DNA of 64,000 nt. It comes from DALYLB01 sp964468345. GTDB taxonomy: Bacteria > Acidobacteriota > Blastocatellia > RBC074. Each line of letters starts with the position of its first letter. Position 1 is the stretch's first letter. A program made the translations under genes and the position numbers. The stretch is from the NCBI GenBank assembly GCA_964468345.1, contig CAYXVZ010000003.1, forward strand, positions 1-64,000. Direction: 5' to 3'. This document shows, piece by piece, positions 49,972 to 58,106 of the stretch. The notes beneath the pieces are model-generated. The model saw only the letters and a list, made by a program, of their open reading frames with translations. It was not told the DNA's origin and made no database searches.

Positions 49972-51456
49972 TTACTTACCGTTGGCGAAGCAATACATCG
50001 TGTTTTTGGTGCGAAGGTAGATTTTTCCATCCGCGATGGCCGGCGTGGCGAAGACTTCATCGCTGAGCGCATTGACCGCGAGAACGTCCCATTCGCCGCT
50101 CGCTTTGACCACCGAGACGGTTCCATCCTGGCTGATGAGGAAGATTTTTCCATCCGCTCCCACAGGCGAAGCGAAGTATTTGTCGATCGCGCCTTTCAAT
50201 CGGCCCTGCTTGATGACCTTGCCCGTCGCCGGATCGAAGGAAATCAGAATCCCGCTATCGTTGACCATGAACAGCGAGCCCTGATACAGCAGCGTCGAAG
50301 GCACCTGCGGCACGGGCCGTTGATATTTCCAGCGAATCGCTTTATCGGTCATATCGCCTTCGCCGCCGAGTTTGATTGCGAGCAGGCCGTTTTCCGAAGC
50401 CATCATCGCGCGAAAGACGCCCCAGTCCTTTTCATCCAGTTTCAGATTGCGATCCATATCGAAGGCTTCGAAAGCCATTTTCAGCATGAAGCCCGGTTTG
50501 TCGTCCTTGCCCAGGTTGAGCTGCTGCAATTCGGATTTGGCAATCTGCCCGTCTTTATCAACATCGTATTTCGAAAGGCCCTCGGGGAAGGGCATGGTTG
50601 TCACTTGTTGTCCGGGTTGATTCTGCGGGAAGCCCCAGCCGTTGATATACAGGTATTCGTTGTCATAGCTCACGACGGATTTCATTTCGCAGGCCAGGCC
50701 GCGCACCCACCAGACGCGCTTGCCGTCGGCCACCGAATAGGACGAGAGCTGGAAAGATTCCGGCATGACAATTTGTTTCGGTCCGGTGGGCGGCTGATAG
50801 ATCATCGGCGTGGAATACCCGGAGATGACTTCCGGGCGCTCGGTTTTCCATTTCACCTTGCCGGTCTTCTTGTCGACGGCCAGCAGGTAGGCGCCCAGAT
50901 CCTGATCGACGGGCAGGATCAATTTATCGTCCACCAGAATCGGCGATGCGCCATAGCCGTAAAAGATATTCATTGCCGGCAGCGGCATGCGCCAACGCTC
51001 TTTTCCTTTCAGGTCAAAGGCGATCAAGCCGAAATCCTGAAAGAAGGCATAAACGGTGGTTCCGTCCGTTACGGGGCTCGCCGAGGCCGGGCCATTGACG
51101 TTTTCGAGCCGTCCCTTGTTTGTGCGGGGAACCTCTCTGCGCCAGATCTCCTTGCCTGTTTTTCGATCGAGCGCGATGACAAAGAGTTTGTAATTTTCCT
51201 TGTCCTTTGGCGCGAGGGCCGAGTGAGCCGTGACGAAGATTTGATCGCGCGTCAGGACCGGCGAGGAATGCCCCGGCGGCAATTCCGTTTTCCAGGCAAC
51301 ATTTTTTTCCGGTCCGAATTCGACCGGCAGATTGGTCGAAGTGGAAAGACCGGTGCCGTTCGGTCCTCGAAAGCGCGACCAGTCTTCATCTGCCGCCCAG
51401 GTCGTGCCGGCAAGACCCGCAAAAAGCAGGAGCGCCGCGATGCTGCGTAATGCCAT
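49972..51456 (-). CDS. exported PQQ-like propeller protein with EF-hands (copy 1)
   Basis: A 494-residue paralog of the next gene with the same start (signal RSIAALLLFAGLAGTTWA, then DWSRFRGPNGTGLS), the same propeller blades (GKEIWRREV, GKERWRMPL, GKVKWKTER) and an EF-hand pair (YDVDKDGQIAKSEL, FDMDRNLKLDEKDW). Insertion of a calcium-binding pair at the same place in both copies shows duplication after the fusion. GGAGAAAATCT precedes ATG 51456. It is first in an operon with the second copy and probably the DMT-like gene. Confidence 0.82.
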   Translation of the reverse strand: MALRSIAALLLFAGLAGTTWAADEDWSRFRGPNGTGLSTSTNLPVEFGPEKNVAWKTELPPGHSSPVLTRDQIFVTAHSALAPKDKENYKLFVIALDRKTGKEIWRREVPRTNKGRLENVNGPASASPVTDGTTVYAFFQDFGLIAFDLKGKERWRMPLPAMNIFYGYGASPILVDDKLILPVDQDLGAYLLAVDKKTGKVKWKTERPEVISGYSTPMIYQPPTGPKQIVMPESFQLSSYSVADGKRVWWVRGLACEMKSVVSYDNEYLYINGWGFPQNQPGQQVTTMPFPEGLSKYDVDKDGQIAKSELQQLNLGKDDKPGFMLKMAFEAFDMDRNLKLDEKDWGVFRAMMASENGLLAIKLGGEGDMTDKAIRWKYQRPVPQVPSTLLYQGSLFMVNDSGILISFDPATGKVIKQGRLKGAIDKYFASPVGADGKIFLISQDGTVSVVKASGEWDVLAVNALSDEVFATPAIADGKIYLRTKNTMYCFANGK

Positions 51457-51609
51457 AGATTTTCTCCGTAGTCAGTGTTGGGGTTGATACCGGATGCATT
51501 TTGCTGTAGTTCAAAAATTCAGGCAAGGAGCGGCCGGTGCTAAATTTTCACTTCGCCGGCCAAATGAAGACTGCGGTACATCCAACACTACAATCCTGGA
51601 GCATATTCC

Positions 51610-52341
51610 ATGAACGATGAAAATTTGATTTTGCAGGCGCGCATCGATCTGACGGCGGCGCTGCGAACCGCGGCGCGAATGGGGCTCAATGAAGGCATCT
51701 GCAACCATTTCAGCCTGGCCGTGCCCGGCACGACCGATCGATTTTTGATCAATCCGCAGGGGCTGCACTGGTCGGAGATCACGCCGGCCGATCTGGTTAT
51801 GACGGACGCCGAGGGCAATATCATCGACGGCCGTCACAAGGTCGAGGCGACGGCCTTTTTTATTCACGGCCGCCTGCATCTCGGCAAGCCGAATGCGAAA
51901 TGCGTGCTGCATACGCACATGCCGTACGCCACGGCCCTCGCCATCGCGGACGGCGGCCGCCTGGAATGGGCGAATCAGAACGCGCTTCGATATTACGGCC
52001 GCGTTGCCTATGACGAATGCTATAACGGCCTCGTGCTCGATGCCGAAGAAGGCGATCGCATCTGTGCGCAGGCCCAGCGGGCCGATATTCTTTTTCTCGC
52101 CAACCATGGCGTGATCGTCTGCGGCGACTCCGTGGCGCGGGCTTTCGATGATCTGTATTACCTCGAACGCGCCTGCCATGTGCAGGTTCTCGCGCAAAGC
52201 ACCGGCATGCCGCTCAAAATCGTTCCCGACTCCATCGCCGCCATGACGGGCAAACAAATCATGGAAGACCAGCAGTACCTGCTGCATTTCGAGGCGCTGA
52301 AACGATTGCTCGATCGCGATGAACCTGGATGGCGCGGTTGA
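51610..52341 (+). CDS. class II aldolase/adducin-family protein
   Basis: A 243-residue zinc-dependent aldolase-fold enzyme. Motifs: the phosphate/substrate loop GLNEGICNHFSLAVPG, the acid/base candidate Glu79 in HKVEATAFFIH, zinc ligands His101 and His103 in VLHTHMPYATAL, and a third zinc His in LFLANHGVIVCG. Family members cleave sugar or hydroxy-acid substrates (fuculose-1-phosphate, ribulose-5-phosphate) or decarboxylate. CTGGAG before the ATG fits the start. It diverges from the PQQ-propeller operon across 153 bases, where GGCCGG/CCGGCC arms (about 51530-51560) form a small hairpin. Confidence 0.84.
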   Translation: MNDENLILQARIDLTAALRTAARMGLNEGICNHFSLAVPGTTDRFLINPQGLHWSEITPADLVMTDAEGNIIDGRHKVEATAFFIHGRLHLGKPNAKCVLHTHMPYATALAIADGGRLEWANQNALRYYGRVAYDECYNGLVLDAEEGDRICAQAQRADILFLANHGVIVCGDSVARAFDDLYYLERACHVQVLAQSTGMPLKIVPDSIAAMTGKQIMEDQQYLLHFEALKRLLDRDEPGWRG

Positions 52342-52484
52342 TGGGGAAAAGGGGAAGAGGACAGCGGGACAAGGGGACAAGGAGAAGAGGAGAGAGGGAG
52401 ACAAGGGGAAGAGGAGACAGGGGGCACGGTGAACAATTGTCTCGTAGGGACAAAATGATTTTAAGCAGGCCGTTTACGGCCTGC
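52342..52484. repeat. G/A-rich stretch and small hairpin in a convergent gap
   Basis: 52343-52432 is almost purely G and A with CAAGGGGA-type words; the octamer ACAAGGGG is the complement of the array at 1-35. At 52465-52484 GCAGGCCG pairs with CGGCCTGC around TTTA, a short possible terminator for the aldolase gene. No gene fits in this 169-base convergent gap. Confidence 0.6.
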
Positions 52485-52510
52485 GGTGGGAACTGCGGGC
52501 TGCGTGCGCA

Positions 52511-53356
52511 TTACCCCATGATCGCAAGCATGCCGAGGATGGGAGCGCCGAGAGAAGCATCTCCCTCGATGGAGATTCGGCTTTCGGCTTCCTCTCTTGC
52601 GAGGCCTTTGGTCATCAAGCGCCAGGCCGTGTCGTCATTCATTCGGACTGCGCAGGCGGGTGCTTTTTCTTGGCCTGCATAAAGTTTCCAGGCGTTTTCT
52701 TCTCGCTGCAAGGTCCATTCGCCGCCGGCATCGCCGGTGATTTCAAATGCAATCTGCGTTTCGTTTGCCGCCTCCACTTCGCGGAAGGTGTGCGGCAGGC
52801 CGCGCAAAAATGTGTCGAGAACGGGAAACAGCCATTTGCGGTCTGCCAACGGCGCGGCAAGCACGGCGTCGCGGATCTGCTGTTGATGATGCCATTTTTC
52901 TGTGTATTCCCGCGCGAGATCGAACCAGTTTTGCGAATGCTCTTCGCCCGCCCACGCGACGCCGAACAGTGCCGGCGCGAAAGGATCGAGCGAATTGATA
53001 AGGCCGCAGACCTGCGGGCCGGTTAGCTTATGAAATTGAATCAGAAGCTGCGGGCTGATTCGTTTGGCCGCCCGAACCCATTCGGCGTTCAGGTCATTTA
53101 GAAAATCGACCAGATCCCGATACGAATGGATGGGCCGATGCGGCGGCGCCATCGGTGCCTTGTCCCGCTGAAAGGAAAGGCGGCGCAAATCGCTGTCGAG
53201 CAGATGCGCGACGAGATCGCGAACCTGCCATTGGCCCGCGGCTGTGGGCTTGTACCAGTCCTCGGGCGCAAGCGACTCGAGCAGCGAAATCAATTCTTCG
53301 TGAAGGCGCGCATAGACATCGGCGATGAAAATCGGTTCGACGGGACGCAGTGACAT
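52511..53356 (-). CDS. DinB/maleylpyruvate isomerase-like protein with SCP2-like tail
   Basis: A 281-residue protein. The N-terminal about 160 residues resemble mycothiol-dependent maleylpyruvate isomerase/DinB bundles: DWYKPTAAGQWQVRDLVAHLLDSDLRR (first metal His) and the REYTEKWHHQQQIRDAV motif with paired His. The C-terminal about 100 residues (TQIAFEITGDAGGEWTLQREEN, ACAVRMNDDTAWRLM) look like a sterol-carrier/SCP2-like domain, the usual partner of this group. Activity unknown. ATG 53356 is preferred to 53371. It lies 17 bases downstream of the agmatinase-like gene. Confidence 0.75.
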   Translation of the reverse strand: MSLRPVEPIFIADVYARLHEELISLLESLAPEDWYKPTAAGQWQVRDLVAHLLDSDLRRLSFQRDKAPMAPPHRPIHSYRDLVDFLNDLNAEWVRAAKRISPQLLIQFHKLTGPQVCGLINSLDPFAPALFGVAWAGEEHSQNWFDLAREYTEKWHHQQQIRDAVLAAPLADRKWLFPVLDTFLRGLPHTFREVEAANETQIAFEITGDAGGEWTLQREENAWKLYAGQEKAPACAVRMNDDTAWRLMTKGLAREEAESRISIEGDASLGAPILGMLAIMG

Positions 53357-53373
53357 GACGGGCTTCCTCACCG

Positions 53374-54174
53374 TTATTCTGGCGATTGTTCGAGGATTTT
53401 GGCTGCAATCTCTTTCAATAATTTCGCGCAGACCATGGCCGTCATTCCACCCAGATCCATCCCCGGATTGAATTCGACGATATCCGCGCCGACCACGGGA
53501 CTGCTCAATCTTTGAATGGTATTGATGGCCTGCCGCGTCGAAAGGCCGCCCGGTTCGCGATGCGCGACGCCGGGCGCGAACGCCGGATCGAGACCGTCGA
53601 TGTCGAAGGAGATATACACCGGCGTGTCGAAATCGATGGGCCAGTCATCGCGCCAATCGCGGATCTCGATCATCTCGACGCCGAACCGCTCGACCTGTTC
53701 GCGTTGATGACCCGTGGCCGTTCGAATGCCGACCTGCACGAGCCGCTCGACCAGCCCCTCTTCCATAATTCGCGCAAAAGGACACGCGTGGGAGAGGCGA
53801 TTGCCCTGAAATTCATCGTAAATATCCGGGTGCGCGTCGAAATGCAGAATGCTCAGTGGCCGGTACTTTTGGGCGAATGCTCGCAGAATCGGGTAGGTGA
53901 TTGCATGATCGCCGCCGAGAGAAATCGGCGCATAGTTTTGATCGAGCAGGGACCCGACGGCGGTTTCAATCTCCGTCACCATGGCCGCGCCGGTACGGGC
54001 CGCGACATCGCCTGCATCGAAGATAGGATGGGCGCCGAAGTCGATGCCGGTCTCGCTCCACAAATTCGCCGATTCCGAAGCCAGTGCCTGCCGGATAATC
54101 GGCGGACCTTCGGCCGCGCCGCGCAAAAAGGAGGAGTTTTCATCCCACGGTATGCCGAGAATAGCTGGTTGCAT
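53374..54174 (-). CDS. agmatinase/arginase (ureohydrolase) family enzyme
   Basis: A 266-residue binuclear-manganese ureohydrolase. All three signatures are present: SLGGDHAITYP (His90), HFDAHPDIYD (Asp113, His115, Asp117) and SFDIDGLDPAFAPGV (two Asp). Members split agmatine, arginine, formiminoglutamate or guanidino acids into urea (or formamide) and an amine; the specificity cannot be settled by eye. It starts 3 bases after the stop of a small coiled-coil gene and precedes the DinB-SCP2 gene, forming a three-gene unit. Confidence 0.88.
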   Translation of the reverse strand: MQPAILGIPWDENSSFLRGAAEGPPIIRQALASESANLWSETGIDFGAHPIFDAGDVAARTGAAMVTEIETAVGSLLDQNYAPISLGGDHAITYPILRAFAQKYRPLSILHFDAHPDIYDEFQGNRLSHACPFARIMEEGLVERLVQVGIRTATGHQREQVERFGVEMIEIRDWRDDWPIDFDTPVYISFDIDGLDPAFAPGVAHREPGGLSTRQAINTIQRLSSPVVGADIVEFNPGMDLGGMTAMVCAKLLKEIAAKILEQSPE

Positions 54175-54177
54175 AGC

Positions 54178-54405
54178 TTACATCTTCCAGGTGGGCTCCT
54201 GATCGTCGTCGCTGAATCCGCTGATTTCCTTGACGCGATTCAACTCGGTTCGCAGGCGAAGAATCTCGGCGTGCATCTCCTGCACGAGCGAGGTCAACTC
54301 TCTGATATCGCCCCGAAGACCCGAGGTTTCCTCGCGAAGTTTATTGAGGTCTTCGTGCAGCAGCGTGACCCATTGACGGGCGGACTCCAAAAATTTTTGG
54401 CGCAT
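54178..54405 (-). CDS. 75-aa coiled-coil protein
   Basis: A small protein without a recognised family. It is almost one continuous amphipathic helix with heptad-like spacing (LLHEDLNKLREETSGLRGDI, LVQEMHAEILRLRTELNRVK) and an acidic tail SGFSDDDQEPTW. It lies directly upstream of the agmatinase-like gene with a 3-base gap, and its 3' end carries that gene's ribosome binding site (CAGGAG), so translation is probably coupled. ATG 54405 is taken as start, since further extension would enter the palindrome at 54441. It may be an oligomerisation partner. Confidence 0.6.
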   Translation of the reverse strand: MRQKFLESARQWVTLLHEDLNKLREETSGLRGDIRELTSLVQEMHAEILRLRTELNRVKEISGFSDDDQEPTWKM

Positions 54406-54440
54406 ATAAATAAGAGAAAAATTTTGCGTGTTTCCATCTT

Positions 54441-54520
54441 TCATTTTCCATTTCTCATCGCTCAATTCTCATTTGTCATCGATGACAAATGAGAATTGAG
54501 CGATGAGAAATGGAAAATGA
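54441..54520. repeat. perfect 80-bp loopless palindrome, TCATTTTCCAT family
   Basis: 54441-54480 is exactly complementary to 54481-54520 with no spacer. It lies between the TonB receptor gene (its stop is 6 bases away) and the small coiled-coil gene. Compared with the repeat at 10532-10629, 36 of 40 arm positions are the same, and each of the four differences is matched by the complementary change in the other arm. Confidence 0.92.
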
Positions 54521-54525
54521 TTTTC

Positions 54526-57500
54526 CTAAAACGTAATTCGCATCCCAAGCTGAATTTGTCGGGCCGACGTCACCGTCGAGCGGATGCGTCCGAAGGAGCC
54601 CTGCAACTGGCAGGGAGCGGTTGGATCGGGGTCTTCGCCTTTGAACGGCCGGCAGGCCGCGGCGGCGGGGCGCGCAGGGTCGTTATAGATGTCGTTGCCG
54701 GCCGGGTTGCCGGCGAAAACCTGCAGTCCCGGAACGCCGAAATTGGCGCGATTGAAAAGATTGAATGCTTCGACGCGAAATTGAATGACGGTGTTCTCGC
54801 CCAGTTTTGCCCAGCGCGTGTTCTTGACCGCGGCCATATCGAAGGTCCGCAGATTCGGACCGGCGAAGGCGTTGCGCCCGGTGTTTCCGAGCGTGCCGGA
54901 CGGTTGGAGGAGAAAGGCCTTTGGATTGAAATATTGATCCGGGCTGCCGAGCACGGCGCTCTCATAAGTATAGCCCGCGGTCAGACTCGGTCGATCGCGA
55001 CCGAGTGTGGGGGAATTCGAGGGCTGCCATTTCGATTGCGACCTATTGCCCGTCACAAAGACGGTCAACGGCTGACCGCTGCGCATCTGGCCGATGCCGG
55101 TCAGGTTCCATCCATCCAGAATCTTCCCCGCCGCGCCCTTCAAGCCTTTCGCGAAGGGAAGTTCCCACGAGAAATTGACGACCCAGTTGTGCTTGACATG
55201 AAAGTCCGACACGCCGCGGTTGTAATTGAGCCCGGGCGGTTCGGGCAGCGCGGAAACCGTCGCGTTGTTCGCATCGGAGAAAAAGGTGGAAGCCTGGGTA
55301 TTGTCGATGGTGCGGCTGAAGGTATAAGACGATTGGAAGTCGACGCCCCGCGTGAAGCGTTTGCGGACTTCGAAAATCATGGCGTTATACCAGGAATCGC
55401 CATCGCTCTTTTTCAACTCGATCGTGCTGTAGCGGGGATTCAGGCGCGGCGTGCTGTTCGGAAAGAAATAGGTGCCGTCGGATTGTCGCTGGAAGGCCGA
55501 TGTATTGATATCGGTGTTTCGCAGCAGGTGCAGTCCGCGCGAGCCCGCATAACCGATCGTCACGACCGTATCGAAAGGCAGTTGCCGCTGCAGGCTCAGA
55601 TTGAAAACGTGATTCTTTGGGTTTTTCAGATTCCATTCGACCGGGCGAATCGAAAGCGAGCCCGCGCGATTGAAGGGAGGATTCGGGAACGTCGGATTGA
55701 CGATGACGGGCCGCGGCGTGGCCGGCGGATTGGTCACCGTGACGATCAGGTTCTGTTGATTGTTCGTATTGAAATACAGGCCATAGCCGCCGCGCAGGCT
55801 GGTCTTGCCGTTTCCGAACAGGTCCCAGGCAAAGCCAAGCCGCGGAGAAAGATTCTTGAATGTCGGATTTTTATAGAGCGGGCCGGGCGTGACATCCGCA
55901 TCGGTCAGGTTGATCAGCGCAATGTCGCGCCGATCCTGGGGCATCGTCGTTGCTTCATAGCGAAGCCCCGCATTCACCGTCAACCGGCGGGTCAGCTTGA
56001 AATCGTCCTGCACATAGGTGCCGAACAATGTGAATCGCCAGTACCGGTCGAACTGCGCTTCCGGCGTCAGGCCGACAAAGCTGGCCGGCGTGCCCAGCAA
56101 GAACGTCCGCAGGTCATTGAAAGTATAAATGCCCAGCGAGAACGTCGGGTTGACCATATTGTTCTGATATCGCTCGACGAGACCGCCGATCTTGAGCAGA
56201 TGCCGTCCGCGAACATGGGTCAGGCCTTCGCTGAAACTGAAAACATTTTGCACCAGTTTCACGTTGACCGAACTCTGCGGCCCGAAACGCTGCATGCCGC
56301 CGATATCGATGCTGCCGATCAGGCTGCGGCCGGGAATGAAAGGCGGCAGCGTGGTTCCGGTGTTGGCCTCCACTTCCTGGCCGATGCGGGTGCGGCTGAA
56401 CCCTAAGCGCGTCGTGTTGACCGTGCTGGCCGATGCGACCCATGTGTGTTCGATCGTCGTGAACTGGTTGCGCGAAACGAAAGAGCGTGGAAACTGCGGG
56501 AAATCCGTCGGCAGCTTTTGCTCCGCGTCGTCGAGCGTGTGTCGGCCGAACAGCTGGTGTTTATTGTTGAAGCGATGATCGATCCGGCCCTGAACGTACT
56601 GTTGATCGAGCGTTTGTTTGAAGCCGAAGAAGTATTCGCCGAACCCGCCCGGCAATTGCGCGCCGTTGGGCAACGGAATCAGATTGAGATAAGGGCGAAC
56701 CGCGGGATTCACCGTGATCGTGCCCGTCGGCAGCACGCCGTTGCGCGCATTCGCATCGGGAACGTTCGACAAAATTGTGCGGCCGAGTCGTTCAATCAGC
56801 GATTCATAGCCGGCAAAGAAGAAGGTTCGGTCGGTTTTTATGGGGCCGCCGACCGTGGCGCCGAACTGATTGCGCTTGAACTCGGGTTTTCCGATCGGCT
56901 GGCGATCGAAAAAGTTTCGCGCATCCATATTGTCGTTGCGGTGGAACTCATACGCTGAGCCGTGCAGGGAATTCGTTCCCGATTTGCTGATCGCATTGAT
57001 CTGGCCTCCGAAATTGCGCCCGAACTCCGCGGAATAGGAATTGGATTCGACGCGGAATTCGCGAATGGTTTCCGTGCCCAGGACAGTGCTGGCCGCGCTG
57101 CCGGCCGGGCCATTCGTGAAATCGTTGAGCAGCGTTCCATCCAGCAGGTAGACGTTTGAACGAATATCCTGCCCGTTGACGCTGATGCCCAGGCCGTGGG
57201 CCACGACAGAGCCGCCATCACGCAATGGATAGGCCGTTACCCCGGGCTGCAGGAGGGCCAGATCCGTGTAATTCCGCCCATTGAGCGGCAGTTCCCGAAT
57301 GGCGCGCTCGCCGACCAGGTAACTCAATTCCGGCGTTTGCGTATTCACCAGGGGAGCGGCATCCGTGACGTCGACGGTTGTGGAAGTGACCGCCACCTTG
57401 AGCGTGAAATTGACCTCAGAAGTTTCTCCGATCGTGAGAGTCAGTTTGATCTTGCTTCCGCCAAAGCCCGATTGTTCGGCGCGGATTTCATATTCGCCCA

Positions 57501-57714
57501 CACGAAGCTCGGGGAAGGAGTAGCGCCCTTCGCCATCGGTCACGGTTTCGCGCGTCAGGTTGGTTTCCAGGCTGCGGGCGGCGACCTTGGCGCCGGCAAT
57601 CAATGCACCCGCCTGGTCCCGGACCGTTCCGTTGATCGTGCTGCTGGTTTGAGCAAACAGGGAGACAGCAAGAAAGGGAAGGAGCAGCAATGCTCCTGTA
57701 AGTTTAAGAGCCAT
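54526..57714 (-). CDS. TonB-dependent receptor, Oar-like, with CarboxypepD_reg domain
   Basis: A 1,062-residue outer-membrane receptor. Order: signal peptide (ALKLTGALLLLPFLAVSLFAQ), carboxypeptidase-regulatory-like beta domain (INGTVRDQAGALIAGAKVAARSLETNLTRETVTDGEGRYSFPEL), plug domain (VGERAIRELPLNGRNYTDLALLQPGV ... FGGQINAISKSGTNSLHG), then a large beta-barrel ending in the aromatic QLGMRITF typical of outer-membrane insertion. This Oar-type group is greatly expanded in Acidobacteriota and is thought to import plant- or microbe-derived oligosaccharides or peptides. ATG 57714 gives the signal peptide; a good promoter lies upstream. Confidence 0.92.
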   Translation of the reverse strand: MALKLTGALLLLPFLAVSLFAQTSSTINGTVRDQAGALIAGAKVAARSLETNLTRETVTDGEGRYSFPELRVGEYEIRAEQSGFGGSKIKLTLTIGETSEVNFTLKVAVTSTTVDVTDAAPLVNTQTPELSYLVGERAIRELPLNGRNYTDLALLQPGVTAYPLRDGGSVVAHGLGISVNGQDIRSNVYLLDGTLLNDFTNGPAGSAASTVLGTETIREFRVESNSYSAEFGRNFGGQINAISKSGTNSLHGSAYEFHRNDNMDARNFFDRQPIGKPEFKRNQFGATVGGPIKTDRTFFFAGYESLIERLGRTILSNVPDANARNGVLPTGTITVNPAVRPYLNLIPLPNGAQLPGGFGEYFFGFKQTLDQQYVQGRIDHRFNNKHQLFGRHTLDDAEQKLPTDFPQFPRSFVSRNQFTTIEHTWVASASTVNTTRLGFSRTRIGQEVEANTGTTLPPFIPGRSLIGSIDIGGMQRFGPQSSVNVKLVQNVFSFSEGLTHVRGRHLLKIGGLVERYQNNMVNPTFSLGIYTFNDLRTFLLGTPASFVGLTPEAQFDRYWRFTLFGTYVQDDFKLTRRLTVNAGLRYEATTMPQDRRDIALINLTDADVTPGPLYKNPTFKNLSPRLGFAWDLFGNGKTSLRGGYGLYFNTNNQQNLIVTVTNPPATPRPVIVNPTFPNPPFNRAGSLSIRPVEWNLKNPKNHVFNLSLQRQLPFDTVVTIGYAGSRGLHLLRNTDINTSAFQRQSDGTYFFPNSTPRLNPRYSTIELKKSDGDSWYNAMIFEVRKRFTRGVDFQSSYTFSRTIDNTQASTFFSDANNATVSALPEPPGLNYNRGVSDFHVKHNWVVNFSWELPFAKGLKGAAGKILDGWNLTGIGQMRSGQPLTVFVTGNRSQSKWQPSNSPTLGRDRPSLTAGYTYESAVLGSPDQYFNPKAFLLQPSGTLGNTGRNAFAGPNLRTFDMAAVKNTRWAKLGENTVIQFRVEAFNLFNRANFGVPGLQVFAGNPAGNDIYNDPARPAAAACRPFKGEDPDPTAPCQLQGSFGRIRSTVTSARQIQLGMRITF

Positions 57715-57754
57715 TTCACGAATTCCTGAAGTTGTATAATGGAGGAACGACTTG

Positions 57755-57783
57755 ATTCTAACAGTCGTTAATTGCCGTTGCAA
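57755..57783 (-). promoter_or_regulatory. sigma-70-type promoter of the TonB receptor gene
   Basis: On the minus strand, TTGCAA (57783-57778) and TAGAAT (57760-57755) are separated by exactly 17 bases. The ATG lies 40 bases past the -10 box. It is in the divergent gap with the DUF3311 gene. Confidence 0.65.
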
Positions 57784-57860
57784 TTTGTCTAAACCGCATG
57801 GGATAGTACGCCCCGCCCGGTACCACGGTTTCTAAAACATTGTTACACATTGAAACGAGC

Positions 57861-58106
57861 ATGAAACGATCGATTCTATTTCTGCTGGTCGTGGGCCTCT
57901 ACCTGCTTCATCAGGATGTATGGTTCTGGCGAACGGCAACCCCAGTGGTATTCGGGGTCTTTCCCATCGGCCTTTTCTACCATTTATGTTACACGCTGGC
58001 CATCTCCGGTCTGATGTGGCTTCTCGTGAAGTATGCGTGGCCAGCGGATTTGGAAGCGCAGGCGGATCGTGAGCATACTGCACGGACGGAGGACGAAACG
58101 CATTGA
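57861..58106 (+). CDS. DUF3311 small membrane protein
   Basis: An 81-residue protein with two membrane helices (SILFLLVVGLYLLHQDVWFW and GLFYHLCYTLAISGLMWLLVKY) and a charged C-terminal tail. It matches the DUF3311 pattern, whose genes nearly always stand directly before sodium:solute symporter genes, as here. It is probably an accessory subunit of that transporter. ATG 57861 is chosen; its TGA stop overlaps the symporter's TTG start (TTGA), which couples translation. Confidence 0.85.
   Translation: MKRSILFLLVVGLYLLHQDVWFWRTATPVVFGVFPIGLFYHLCYTLAISGLMWLLVKYAWPADLEAQADREHTARTEDETH

Noticed and set aside
54496..56406. 636-codon open frame on the plus strand
   Set aside because: Antisense to the TonB receptor, whose plug and barrel motifs are unmistakable; the antisense product resembles nothing known.
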